In this document: piece after piece, positions 8,807-17,682 of the stretch
Layout: each line of letters begins with the position of its first letter
Position numbering within the stretch: the stretch's first letter is position 1
Assembly (NCBI GenBank): GCA_002293455.1
Contig: DBDH01000081.1
Coordinates: 1 to 43,351, forward strand
Direction: 5' to 3'
DNA: 43,351 nt
From: Treponema sp. UBA937
Lineage (GTDB): Bacteria; Spirochaetota; Spirochaetia; Treponematales; Breznakiellaceae
Made by a program: the position numbers and the translations under genes
Notes under the pieces: generated by a model
The model's database searches: none
Seen by the model: the letters and a program-made list of their open reading frames with translations, nothing else
Told to the model about the DNA's origin: nothing

Positions 8807-9919
8807 TTAGGCGTCCTTCACGCCGGCCGGAGATTCGGCTCCCGTACTCATATTCGGATTTCCAATTTTCGCAAATAGTTCTTTAACAACCGGCGAACTT
8901 ACCACGACAATAATGATAACAACGATTGCTTTAAAAGCTTTAAGCGAATCGGAACTGACTCCGGCCGCATAAAGGGTTGTCATCAGTGCCTGAATGGTAT
9001 AAGCGCCGATCACGGAACCAGCCATGCTGAATTTTCCGCCGCCGAGCGCGTTTCCGCCGATCGCGACGGCCAAAATCGCGTCCATCTCAATATCAGCGGC
9101 AATGGTTGTATGATTGATCGTCGCGTTTCTGCTGACCTTGATAAAACCAACAATAGCGACACAAAGCCCCATCACCACATAAGACAAAAACTTGATAAAA
9201 ACAGGATTGATTCCGTTGAGGCGCGCCGATTTTTGATTGATGCCCACCGCCTGTGTGTAAAGCCCCAGATTGGTGAATTTTAACACCAGCGCCATGACAA
9301 TCATACAAAGAACCGCAATAAAAATGGGAGTCGGAACAGGAACGCCGGGGAAAAAGCCGCCAAAATATTTAAACTCCGGTTCGGAAACGATAGGAAGAAC
9401 GCCGCCATTAATCCAATAGGCGATGTATCTGCCGGCGGTGAATAAGATCAAGGTAGCGACCATCGGCTGTATCTTAAAAATGGAAACCAACGCACCGTTG
9501 AACGCTCCAAAAATCATCGAGACAATACAGCCTGCCAAAAGAGCGACAATGATAGGCGCCTGCATCATTGGGGGAGCGACATATTCTCCGCAAAGAACCC
9601 TAAGAATAACGCTGCCCGCTATCGCGCAGCCGGCGCCGACGCTGATGTCCTGGCCGCCCGACGCCGCCGTTACAAGCGTCATACCCAAAGCCAAAATCGC
9701 AAGCTCAGAGGCATTATCAAGAATACTGATTAAGTTCCCGGATAACACCGTATTTCCGGCATTATTTATCGTTATGTTTATCCTGAAGAACCCTGGGTTC
9801 GTTATTACATTGAACATGGAAATCATCATCAAACCTATAAAAGGAACGATAAGATTCATGTTAAACGATTTTCTTAACTCTGTATGGTTTATTCTTTTTT
9901 CAAGCTCGGTTTTAGGCAT
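8807..9919 (-). CDS. Sugar ABC transporter permease (CUT2, YtfT-like)
   Basis: A 370-residue inner-membrane permease of the same family as its downstream neighbour, with the diagnostic LALGMTLVTAASGGQDISVGAG segment and C-terminal AVAIGGNALGGGKFS. It overlaps the ATPase gene by 8 bases, and its ribosome binding site (GGGAGGGAA) lies in the ATPase's final codons, so the two are translationally coupled. A 143-base gap containing an inverted repeat separates it from the second permease. Together the two would form the heterodimeric membrane channel. Confidence 0.92.
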   Translation of the reverse strand: MPKTELEKRINHTELRKSFNMNLIVPFIGLMMISMFNVITNPGFFRINITINNAGNTVLSGNLISILDNASELAILALGMTLVTAASGGQDISVGAGCAIAGSVILRVLCGEYVAPPMMQAPIIVALLAGCIVSMIFGAFNGALVSIFKIQPMVATLILFTAGRYIAYWINGGVLPIVSEPEFKYFGGFFPGVPVPTPIFIAVLCMIVMALVLKFTNLGLYTQAVGINQKSARLNGINPVFIKFLSYVVMGLCVAIVGFIKVSRNATINHTTIAADIEMDAILAVAIGGNALGGGKFSMAGSVIGAYTIQALMTTLYAAGVSSDSLKAFKAIVVIIIVVVSSPVVKELFAKIGNPNMSTGAESPAGVKDA

Positions 9920-11429
9920 TGCCGTTCCCTCCCGCGATTGTCTGCATTATATTGTCCTGCGTCATTTCGTCGCCGGAGAGTTCTCCGACAATATGACGGT
10001 CTCTCATGACAATAAGACGGGAACAAGTTCGAAGCATTTCTTCGGTTTCGGAAGAAATAAAGGTTACGCTCATGCCCTCTTCCGCAAGTTTCAAAACAAG
10101 TTTCTGAATTTCAACCTTGACGGCAATATCAATACCGCGTGTTGGTTCGTCAAGAATAAGATATTGAGGATGCGTCAAGAGCCAGCGCGCGAGGATAACC
10201 TTTTGCTGATTCCCGCCCGAAAGCGATTTTATCGGGGTATCCGCGGAAGCCGTCCTGATATTGAGCGCTTTTATGTATTCGTCGGCAAAAGCCTGCGCCT
10301 GTGCCTTTGAAAAGGGCCTCCAAAAACCTTTCATTACCTGCAAAGCAAAAATGATGTTATCCCGAACAGACAAATCGGCGATAATGCCGTCATTTTTGCG
10401 GTCTTCAGGAAGATAGGCGATTCCGTTTTTCATCGCGTCAATCGGTTTATCAATGCTAACATTCTTGCCGTTCATCTTTACGGTGCCGCCCGTAACTCTG
10501 TCGGCGCCGAAAATAGCGCGGACGCTTTCACTGCGGCCGGAACCAAGAAGCCCCGCAAAGCCGTTGACCTCGCCTTTCCTGATTTGGAAATCAAACGGCA
10601 CGACGCCCTCGCTGCTTGAAAGTCCATCTACAGCATATACAGGTTCGCTCATTTCCGCCGATTGATCTATCTCATGATGCTCTATCTCCGAAAGATCGCC
10701 GAGAGCTCTTCCCATCATCTTGGAAACAAGTTCAATCTTCGGCAGTGTTTCGGTTTCATATTCACCGACGAGCATTCCATTACGAAGAACAGTAATTCTG
10801 TCGCATACTTCATATACTTGATCAAGAAAATGTGTAACAAATATTATCCCGACGCCGCGGGCCTTTAATGTTCTCATTAAGTCAAATAATTTTTCAACTT
10901 CCTGTTTGCCCAGCGATGAAGTAGGTTCATCCAAAACAAGCACCTTACAATCCATATCGACCGCGCGGGCAATCGCGACCATCTGCTGAATAGCGAGCGA
11001 ACAACTCGAAAGCTGCTGGGTCGGACTGACAGGGATGCCGAGATTATCAAGAATTTTTTTTGCATCCTGCCTCATTTTGCCCCAGTTAACGAATTGGTAC
11101 GAGCCGCGCCCGATAAACATATTCTCTGCTACAGTCAAATTGGGACAAAGCGTAATTTCCTGATACACCGTACTGATGCCTAAATTCTGGGCTTCCTGAG
11201 GTGATTTAATGTTGACCCAGCCATCAACACCGTCAATAAAAATAAGCCCCTTATCTTTTGCGTAGACTCCGGTCAAAACCTTGATCAAGGTCGATTTACC
11301 GGCTCCATTTTCGCCCATAAGCGCGTGAATTTCGCCTTTACGAAGCGTAAAATCTACATCCAATAAGGCGCGGACTCCCGGAAATGCTTTGCTTATTTGC
11401 TGCATGACCAATACTTCATTTTCCTGCAT
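9912..11429 (-). CDS. Sugar ABC transporter ATP-binding protein (double ATPase, YtfR/RbsA-like)
   Basis: A 505-residue protein with two ABC domains in tandem. The open frame runs up to 11501, but AAGGAAGGAG precedes the ATG at 11429 (MQENEVLVMQQISKAF), which fits the family N-terminus. Domain 1 has Walker A GENGAGKST and Walker B VLVLDEPTSS. Domain 2 has the degenerate GLLGSGRSES in place of Walker A, as in RbsA-type proteins, plus the LSGGNQQK signature and LILDEPTRGID. It energises uptake of a sugar delivered by the binding protein encoded just upstream, 147 bases away. The gap holds an imperfect inverted repeat near 11539-11560. Confidence 0.94.
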   Translation of the reverse strand: MQENEVLVMQQISKAFPGVRALLDVDFTLRKGEIHALMGENGAGKSTLIKVLTGVYAKDKGLIFIDGVDGWVNIKSPQEAQNLGISTVYQEITLCPNLTVAENMFIGRGSYQFVNWGKMRQDAKKILDNLGIPVSPTQQLSSCSLAIQQMVAIARAVDMDCKVLVLDEPTSSLGKQEVEKLFDLMRTLKARGVGIIFVTHFLDQVYEVCDRITVLRNGMLVGEYETETLPKIELVSKMMGRALGDLSEIEHHEIDQSAEMSEPVYAVDGLSSSEGVVPFDFQIRKGEVNGFAGLLGSGRSESVRAIFGADRVTGGTVKMNGKNVSIDKPIDAMKNGIAYLPEDRKNDGIIADLSVRDNIIFALQVMKGFWRPFSKAQAQAFADEYIKALNIRTASADTPIKSLSGGNQQKVILARWLLTHPQYLILDEPTRGIDIAVKVEIQKLVLKLAEEGMSVTFISSETEEMLRTCSRLIVMRDRHIVGELSGDEMTQDNIMQTIAGGNGNA

Positions 11430-11538
11430 TAAGCATTCTCCTTCCTTAAAAATGACATTGCAAATATGCAAAGGCAAGAAAAAAGCATAGTACGAGCACA
11501 CATGAAACCCTGTTTACCCGCACTATACTTTTATCAAC

Positions 11539-11560
11539 ACTGATTACGATTGATATCAGT
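11539..11560. repeat. Short inverted repeat between binding-protein and ATPase genes
   Basis: Arms ACTGAT and ATCAGT are 10 bases apart, shortly after the binding-protein stop codon. The sequence resembles the CTGATTA repeat further down the same operon. A small hairpin here could protect or process the abundant binding-protein message. Confidence 0.3.
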
Positions 11561-11576
11561 AACCAGCACTGCGAGA

Positions 11577-12536
11577 TTAGATACCGTATGTATCAACGTC
11601 GGACCGGGTGATGGTTTTTGCGTCAAAGCCTTTTTCTTCGTTGATAATTTTCTTCACGGCAGGAGTTGTTCCGGATTTAATCAATCCGTCAATAATTTTT
11701 GCCTGGAAGGGGCTGCACTGACCGTTATAGTTCCAGTTGCCCGCAAGAAGTTCTTCCAAAGCCCATTTATTGCAGTCAAAGCCCATAATAACAACTTGAC
11801 CGTTCACACCGTGGGTGATACCAGCAGCGTCAAGAGCGGCAACGGCGCCGCGCGCCATGTCATCATTTTCGGCATATACTACGTTGAAGGGAGTTCCCGC
11901 GTTGATAACGGATTCAACAATAGCCCTTGCTTCGTCGGAACTCCAGTTACCGGTCTGCTGAATAACTTTGCTCATCGCGCCGGTTGCGAATTCAGCGTCA
12001 AGAGCCGCGGTCCGGCCGATCTGGGCATCGGAACCCATAACGCCCTGAAGATGGACAACATTATAGGTGCCAAGATTCTGGGATTTCAGCCAGTTTACAG
12101 CCGTCTTTCCTTCTTCAGCCATGTCGGAAACAACAGCGGCTTCGTAAAGGCTTTCGGGAGCGGAAATCATGCGGTCAAAGAGGTATACTTTGATACCGGC
12201 TTCCTGCGCGGACCTTAAAGCGCCTTCCCAACCGTCGGTGGCGGCAGCAGAAAGAAGGATATAATCCACACCGTTTGTCACAAACTGATTAAAAGCAACC
12301 AGTTGTTCCTCAAACTGAATACTGTACGCAAAAGAAGCGGCATAACCATTACCGGTAAAAACCTCTTTCATGTCCCTGTCATTTGCGGTACGATACCCCG
12401 ATTCAGAGGGAGGATTATTGATGATGCCGACAGTGATTAACCCGCCGTCACTACGACTCTGCTGTCCGCCGCCGGCAAACACCAATGCAACAGTAAACAG
12501 CACCAACAAAACACTTACAACGATCTTTTTGCTCAT
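11577..12536 (-). CDS. Sugar ABC transporter substrate-binding protein (YtfQ-like)
   Basis: A 319-residue periplasmic protein of the ribose/galactofuranose binding family (Peripla_BP_4). The signal peptide is MSKKIVVSVLLVLFTVALVFA, followed by the GGGQQS start of the mature chain that is common in treponemal binding proteins. Family landmarks are VGIINNPPSESGYR, GVDYILLSAAATDGWEGAL (the YtfQ-type sugar-cleft segment), VVYAENDDMARGAVAAL and VIMGFDCNKWALEEL. AGGAGA lies before the ATG. It is first in the transporter operon, consistent with high expression. Galactofuranose or a related hexose is the best guess for the ligand; this is inference. Confidence 0.92.
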   Translation of the reverse strand: MSKKIVVSVLLVLFTVALVFAGGGQQSRSDGGLITVGIINNPPSESGYRTANDRDMKEVFTGNGYAASFAYSIQFEEQLVAFNQFVTNGVDYILLSAAATDGWEGALRSAQEAGIKVYLFDRMISAPESLYEAAVVSDMAEEGKTAVNWLKSQNLGTYNVVHLQGVMGSDAQIGRTAALDAEFATGAMSKVIQQTGNWSSDEARAIVESVINAGTPFNVVYAENDDMARGAVAALDAAGITHGVNGQVVIMGFDCNKWALEELLAGNWNYNGQCSPFQAKIIDGLIKSGTTPAVKKIINEEKGFDAKTITRSDVDTYGI

Positions 12537-12755
12537 ATTTTTCTCCTAAAAAAATTTATAATTCATTCTATGTCTTCATTGAGCGTGAAGTACATGAATA
12601 TTCTTACGAACTTTCTTTAAAATTTTTATGCGCTTCCCTTGATTGGAATACACAGGTCAACAATACATATTTTTTTACGGAAAAAAGTTAAAAATCCTAC
12701 GATTTTGATGTACCGATACAAAAAAAAGGCTTGGTATACGGATAATTCTTTTTAG

Positions 12756-12864
12756 GCATTTACACAGAGGAGGGAATTGCAAAACTGAGGGCATTTCCTC
12801 CTCTGTGTAAATGCAATTTTTCTTCCTCTGTGTAAGTTTCCTCTAATATTCCTCCTCTGTGTAA
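12756..12864. repeat. REP-like palindromic repeat cluster upstream of RAYT gene
   Basis: An exact 18-bp inverted repeat, GCATTTACACAGAGGAGG at 12756-12773 and its complement at 12797-12814. Two more copies of the core CCTCTGTGTAA follow at 12825-12835 and 12854-12864. The cluster fills most of the 393-base gap between the transporter operon and the RAYT gene; the rest (12537-12755) is AT-rich and includes the transporter promoter region. Confidence 0.85.
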
Positions 12865-12929
12865 TATTTTTTAATATTTTTCTCTCTGCAAATACAAGCA
12901 AAAACCCAAATCAATGCCATACCATTCGT

Positions 12930-13469
12930 ATGAAGAATAGACATAACCGCCTGAACAGGTGTAATCGCCGCAGACAACTCAAACCCTATGCCTCATACCA
13001 CGTGATCTGCAAAATCAATCGGGATGAAATCATTTTCGACAAAAGGTTTTCCGATCTTTTCGAGGATGTTATTGAAAGATGCAAAAAGAAGTATTCCTTT
13101 CAAGTGCTCAATTTCAATGTCATAGGGAATCATGTCCATCTTATGCTCAATCCGGGGAAAAACTCTCCCTTACCCAGGATTATGCAATGGATTAACAGCG
13201 TTTTCGCCAAGGCATACAATAAACTCACCGGACAAAGCGGGCATGTGTGGAAGGAACGGTACTTTTCAAAGATTATAGAGACGACAAGACAGTTTATTGC
13301 GACGTTTGAGTACATCGTGAAGAACCCGCTTGAAGCGAAACTGGTACGATATGCGAAGGATTTTCGGCCTAGTGGGCTGTATCATCATTTGCATAAGGTG
13401 AAAGGTATCCTCACAGAGAAGCCGATCATCCACAAACTCTTTGAACGGTGCAAGGATTTTCATCGATAA
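12930..13469 (+). CDS. REP-associated tyrosine transposase (RAYT / TnpA-REP)
   Basis: A 179-residue Y1-type single-strand transposase. The HUH metal-binding motif is HVH at 68-70 in NVIGNHVHLML, and the single nucleophilic tyrosine is Tyr128 in EYIVKNPLEAKLV, the RAYT version of YIxxNPVxA. Other family landmarks are ASYHVICK near residue 22 and HVWKERYFSKII at 105. The length suits a domesticated RAYT rather than full IS200/IS605, and no TnpB is present. Palindromes with a shared CACAGAGGA core flank it on both sides, as expected for a transposase that acts on REP-like elements. No strong ribosome binding site is seen. Confidence 0.9.
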   Translation: MKNRHNRLNRCNRRRQLKPYASYHVICKINRDEIIFDKRFSDLFEDVIERCKKKYSFQVLNFNVIGNHVHLMLNPGKNSPLPRIMQWINSVFAKAYNKLTGQSGHVWKERYFSKIIETTRQFIATFEYIVKNPLEAKLVRYAKDFRPSGLYHHLHKVKGILTEKPIIHKLFERCKDFHR

Positions 13470-13708
13470 GTTCAAAGTACGTATTTTCTGAAATAATGCC
13501 TGTCAAAAAACTCATCCCTTCTCAGTTTTCATCTGCTAAAAATCCGTCAGCGTTCAGGGAAAGGCTGCCTCATACTTGGTAAAAATGCTTTTTTTCTTTG
13601 TTTTAACAAGACAAAAAGGCATGAATCCTCCTGAAATGAAATTTGTATCATATATAAAGGACTTTTTGACCCAATGATTTCCATCATTATCTCGATAAAC
13701 GGGAAAAA

Positions 13709-13785
13709 ATCACCACAGAGGAGTCCATAATTCAAAAAGTATCACCACAGAGGAACTGATCATAGTGGAACCGATCATCCACAAA
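13709..13785. repeat. REP-like direct repeats and RAYT 3'-end duplicate
   Basis: ATCACCACAGAGGA occurs at 13709-13722 and 13741-13754, sharing the CACAGAGGA core with the palindromes upstream of the transposase. CCGATCATCCACAAA at 13771-13785 is an exact 15-base copy of 13422-13436 inside the RAYT gene. The rest of the gap 13470-13708 shows no convincing gene. Confidence 0.65.
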
Positions 13786-13792
13786 AAAACTA

Positions 13793-13830
13793 AAAAGGGC
13801 TGCCCGGAAAAACTCCCGAACAGCCCTTTT
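13793..13830 (-). terminator. Intrinsic terminator of the ppdK-like gene
   Basis: A 10-bp stem AAAAGGGCTG / CAGCCCTTTT with an 18-base loop, directly after the stop codon on the minus strand and followed by T residues in that direction. Confidence 0.8.
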
Positions 13831-13848
13831 CTCTTTCCTAATTCCTCG

Positions 13849-16491
13849 TTACTCTTTATTTTCCGCTCTTTCCAACTCCGCCTGAGCCACCGCCAAAAGC
13901 GCGATAGGCACCGAGTACGAAGAACAGGAAACATAGTTCAGGCCCGCGTCCATGCAGAAACGGACATTACCGGGATTGGCGCCGTGTTCGCCGCAAAGTC
14001 CGCAGACAAGATCGGGCCTTGTAAGCCGTCCCCGGTCAACCGCCATAGCGATCAGCTCCTTCACCCTGGGATCCAAGGTGCTGAACGGATTCCCAATGAT
14101 GAGGTCGAACTGGGTGTAGTCCGGCATGAACCCGGTAAAATCGTCACGGGAAATACCGAGAGTTGTCTGCGTAAGATCGTTCGTACCAAAACTGAAGAAG
14201 CGTCCGTATTTCGCGATTTCCCCGGCACCTAACGCGGCGGCAGGCAGCTCGATCATTGTGCCTATCGGGTAAGGCACAGCCGGAGCCTTTTTTGCCTCGC
14301 GGAGTTTCTCTTCAACATCCACAATGCCCAAATAATTCGCGCCTTCAATCTTCTTACCGTAAGCGATAAGTTTCAATTCGGAAGCGTTCATTACGATAGG
14401 CACCATAATTTCCGGCCTGACATCGATTTTTTCCTGTTTCAGCTTGTAAGCAGCTTCAAAAACAGCCTCGACCTGCATCGCGTAAATTTCAGGATAAGAA
14501 ACCGCGATACGGCAGCCCCTATGCCCCAGCATCGGGTTGAATTCCGCCAGAGAATCGATCTTGGCGATAATTTCTGCCTTGGAAACTTTTACTTTCTTTT
14601 CTGTTTCCATGTAACTGATAAAGGCTTTCAGCTCATCATCATTATGAGGAAGGAATTCGTGCAAAGGAGAATCCAAAAGGCGGATGGTAACTTCCTTTCC
14701 CGCCATCGCCTTGAAAATCCCACAGAAATCGTTCCGCTGCATAACTTTGAGCTTATCCAAAGCCTTTTGCCGGTCTTTACCGTTATCAGAAAAAATCATT
14801 TCGCGGAATGTGTTAATCCTGTCCGCGCCAAAAAACATGTGTTCCGTCCGGCACAGTCCGATGCCCTCCGCGCCGAAAGAAAGCGCCAACTGCGCGTCCT
14901 TGGGCGATTCCGCGTTCGCCCTCACGTGAAAATCTTTCACAAACTTCTTGCTTATGTCGATAAATTCTAAAAGTCCCGATTCGGAAGGATTGGGTTCAAT
15001 CAATTTTGCCGTTCCAAGATACACCGATGATTCACCGTAATAGGGAACATTGATCGTAATATAATCGCCTTCCGAAAAACTGATCGATCCCAGCGCCGCT
15101 TTTTTTCCTTTAATCTTCATATCGGGAGCGACAAGGGAAACCTTGCCGTACTGACGCGCCACAACCGACGCGTGGGCGGAATAACCGCCTTCACAGGAAA
15201 GAACGCCGGACGCAACTTCGATAGCCTTAACATCTTCCGCAAACGTAGAAGGCATCACGAGAATGAAGCGGGGATCTTCGCCTTTCTGCATGGCAATCTT
15301 TCTGGCTTCAAGGAGGGCGTCGGTGGTAAAATACACTTTTCCGATAGCGGCCCCCGGAGCGCCGGCGATACCGCCCTGCCAGCTTTTAAGCCCCTTCACG
15401 CTGGAAGTGTCGATAATCGGGTGAAGGATTTCGTTGAGGCGCAGCGGCTCCATCGATTTTACCACATAGGCTTCATCGACAATCTTCCGTTTTGCCAAGT
15501 CAAGAATCAACTTAATATCCGACTGGGTTGATTTCTGTTCAACCTGCCTTTGTTCAATGAGCCAGAGCTTTCCGTTTTCAACCGTAAAGCGTATCTGGCG
15601 GATCTCCTTGAATTTATCTTCCAGCGTCCAGGCGATTTTTTCCAGATCCTTGAGATGAGTCGGCCCGATTTTATCAATATCCTGACCGGAAGCGCCCATC
15701 TCGTTGAATTTTTCCCGGTAGAACTCACCCTGGAGTTTCTTTTCTCCGGTAACCACGTTCCGGCTGAAAAAACTTCCCGAACAGGAATCTTTCCCATAGT
15801 TTCCGTAAACCATGGGCTGAATCATCAAGGCGGTATCCGTATCGTTTTGATCATCCAGAACAAGCATGTTGGATATTTCCTTAAGCGTCAGCATGATCTG
15901 GTTTTCCGCGGAATCAAAAAAACCGCCGGGAAGAAAAGGAGCATATTCGTCCATATATTCTTCCGCGGATTTAGCGTGATGATCCTGCTTGAGTTCCTTC
16001 CGAAGCGTTTCCAGCGCGGCGCCTATTCTTTCCGTACCTTTTTGGTCATTTTTCAGCTTCATAATACGAAGCTCAATATCCAGCATACCCCGGACAAGGA
16101 ACAGCACTTCATTGGCCGCAAAGTTATCCCCAACCCATTTCGCGAAACCGTCAATGGTCTGCTTTACAAGCCCGAAGTTATGAAGAGCTGGAAACGTCGT
16201 AATTGCCATATTAGACGAAAAAACAACTTTCAGAAGCATGGGATCTTCCGCGTTACCGTAACTTTTGCCTACAATTTTTCCGCATTTTCCCAAGAGGGTT
16301 TTTACATCCTTGCTGATGTCGGTTTTTTCAAGACCGCACGCAAGTTCCGTATCAATAATAAAACCGGGAAGAATGGGAAATTCAAGTTCCGCAAACTCAT
16401 TTGCCTGACGGCCCCGGATACCCAGAGATTCCGGCGCTATTTTGCTTGAAATCACATCGTTTTGACTGAAAAAATGTATTCGATTATCCAT
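13849..16491 (-). CDS. ppdK: Pyruvate phosphate dikinase-like protein with degenerate ATP-grasp domain
   Basis: An 880-residue homologue of pyruvate phosphate dikinase, which interconverts PEP + AMP + PPi and pyruvate + ATP + Pi. The central phosphohistidine domain is present (GGYSAHASVVAR, His440; the usual motif is GGMTSHAAVVAR). The C-terminal PEP/pyruvate barrel is well conserved: CRTEHMF (Arg548), IRLLDSPLHEFLP (Arg604), FGTNDLTQTTLGISRDD and CGLCGEHG near 835. The N-terminal nucleotide domain is not: GGKGANLAEM becomes GIRGRQANEFAEL, the VRSGA...MPGMMDT segment becomes VVFSSNMAITTFPALHN (89-105), and the NAQGEDVV segment is lost after KLQGEF. The last two include ATP-binding residues in known enzymes. 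It is the last gene after cfpA, as in the T. pallidum order I recall. Whether it still uses ATP is doubtful. Confidence 0.85.
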   Translation of the reverse strand: MDNRIHFFSQNDVISSKIAPESLGIRGRQANEFAELEFPILPGFIIDTELACGLEKTDISKDVKTLLGKCGKIVGKSYGNAEDPMLLKVVFSSNMAITTFPALHNFGLVKQTIDGFAKWVGDNFAANEVLFLVRGMLDIELRIMKLKNDQKGTERIGAALETLRKELKQDHHAKSAEEYMDEYAPFLPGGFFDSAENQIMLTLKEISNMLVLDDQNDTDTALMIQPMVYGNYGKDSCSGSFFSRNVVTGEKKLQGEFYREKFNEMGASGQDIDKIGPTHLKDLEKIAWTLEDKFKEIRQIRFTVENGKLWLIEQRQVEQKSTQSDIKLILDLAKRKIVDEAYVVKSMEPLRLNEILHPIIDTSSVKGLKSWQGGIAGAPGAAIGKVYFTTDALLEARKIAMQKGEDPRFILVMPSTFAEDVKAIEVASGVLSCEGGYSAHASVVARQYGKVSLVAPDMKIKGKKAALGSISFSEGDYITINVPYYGESSVYLGTAKLIEPNPSESGLLEFIDISKKFVKDFHVRANAESPKDAQLALSFGAEGIGLCRTEHMFFGADRINTFREMIFSDNGKDRQKALDKLKVMQRNDFCGIFKAMAGKEVTIRLLDSPLHEFLPHNDDELKAFISYMETEKKVKVSKAEIIAKIDSLAEFNPMLGHRGCRIAVSYPEIYAMQVEAVFEAAYKLKQEKIDVRPEIMVPIVMNASELKLIAYGKKIEGANYLGIVDVEEKLREAKKAPAVPYPIGTMIELPAAALGAGEIAKYGRFFSFGTNDLTQTTLGISRDDFTGFMPDYTQFDLIIGNPFSTLDPRVKELIAMAVDRGRLTRPDLVCGLCGEHGANPGNVRFCMDAGLNYVSCSSYSVPIALLAVAQAELERAENKE

Positions 16492-16509
16492 AATTAAGCA
16501 CCTTTCCTT

Positions 16510-17565
16510 TTAGAATAACTTAAGAACATTATTCACAGGACCATGAAGGAAAGACTCAAACATGGAACTTGCCCCCTGTGAAAGGTAGCGCTGCAATTTC
16601 GCAACATCTTTTATTTCAGCACCGGCCACCGCAAAATTGATGGCACTGCCGTGCTTTACCTTCCCCCACTTGAAAAGGGAGTTAATATCCATAATCCGCT
16701 CACCATCATAATAAATATACACTTCCAAATCGGGGTATTTTGCTTTATAACTGGCGATAATCTTCTTCCAGGCTTCCACGTTTCCGTTATGAAACAGTTC
16801 ATTCTGAACAACGACAGAATACATGGGCGTCATCCGGATCGGTCCTCTCGGCGCGGCAACAGGAGAAGCGGCTTCCTGAACCGGAGCCGGAGTCTCGACA
16901 AGCGTCGCCGAAGCCGGAATTCCGGGCTTTGCGGTCCGGGCTTTTGCGGCAGGCTTGGCCTTTACTTTTCCGGCCGATGCTTTTTTGCGGACCGCCTTCG
17001 GCTGTTCGGCCCCGGCCCTTGTTACCTTTTGAACAACAAATTCGCCCTTGTACAAATCTTCGGGAATCTTTACCTTTGAACCCGTAAACAGCTGCGCGGC
17101 AATCTGGACAGCTTTATCACAAATGCCGTCCGCCGGTTTTTCAGCCTTTCCGGCATACACAACCAATAATTCCCGCTTGCGTAAGGCCCCGAATTGGGCA
17201 AGTTCCTCCGCGTTTTTGGGATTCGCCGCAATCAATCCTATATCAGGATGATAATAGGTCGCCACTAAATCAACCGCTTTCCATTTTTCAAATTCCTTTG
17301 CCAAGGAAGAAACATCATCAACAACTGAAGGAAGATTGATAGACACCGTCTTGTATCCCAGCTTATCTATCAAAAGAATCCGTAACACGAGCGCGGTCTT
17401 CTCTCCGGAAAGTTCACTATCTTCGGTCTCAAACAGAAGATCTCCCAGATTTTTCTTCGCTCCAACAGTTTCAATAATACTTATCGTTTTTTTAATTTGT
17501 TTTACAGCAGTATTAAAACCAGCCCGGGTCGAAAGAACCTCTAAATTAGCCGGTAATGTGCTCAT
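16510..17565 (-). CDS. Conserved treponemal protein of unknown function (between cfpA and ppdK)
   Basis: A 351-residue soluble protein without signal peptide or membrane segment. Residues 1-195 look like an alpha/beta domain (with VLRILLIDKLGYKTVSINL). A central Ala/Lys/Pro-rich linker (about 195-250, with AGKVKAKPAAKARTAKPG) is probably disordered. The C-terminal ~100 residues are a compact domain containing VVVQNELFHNGNVEAWKKII, KWGKVKHGSAINFAVAG and SMFESFLHGPV. Only 18 bases separate it from the ppdK-like gene, and it lies just downstream of cfpA, so a role linked to one of these is plausible. I do not recognise a family beyond a position equivalent to TP0747. Confidence 0.8.
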   Translation of the reverse strand: MSTLPANLEVLSTRAGFNTAVKQIKKTISIIETVGAKKNLGDLLFETEDSELSGEKTALVLRILLIDKLGYKTVSINLPSVVDDVSSLAKEFEKWKAVDLVATYYHPDIGLIAANPKNAEELAQFGALRKRELLVVYAGKAEKPADGICDKAVQIAAQLFTGSKVKIPEDLYKGEFVVQKVTRAGAEQPKAVRKKASAGKVKAKPAAKARTAKPGIPASATLVETPAPVQEAASPVAAPRGPIRMTPMYSVVVQNELFHNGNVEAWKKIIASYKAKYPDLEVYIYYDGERIMDINSLFKWGKVKHGSAINFAVAGAEIKDVAKLQRYLSQGASSMFESFLHGPVNNVLKLF

Positions 17566-17580
17566 ACTATTGCCTCCAGA

Positions 17581-17606
17581 AAAAGCGCCCCCGAAAACGG
17601 GGGCGC
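17581..17606 (-). terminator. Intrinsic terminator downstream of cfpA
   Basis: A perfect 9-bp GC stem (GCGCCCCCG / CGGGGGCGC) with a 4-base loop, followed by TTTTTC on the minus strand. It should stop most cfpA transcripts before the 351-residue protein gene. Confidence 0.85.
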
Positions 17607-17682
17607 TCGGTTCTTCACCGATGATTAGATACGGTTAATACTAACTTACCATCTTACCATAAATGGACAAATCAATATTTTC

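Noticed and set aside
12756..12864. CRISPR-like array
   Set aside because: Repeats are short, inverted and irregularly spaced, and fit REP palindromes next to a RAYT; no cas genes.
13547..13735. Short minus-strand ORF of 62 codons after the RAYT gene
   Set aside because: No ribosome binding site, no recognisable motif, and it overlaps repeat sequence.
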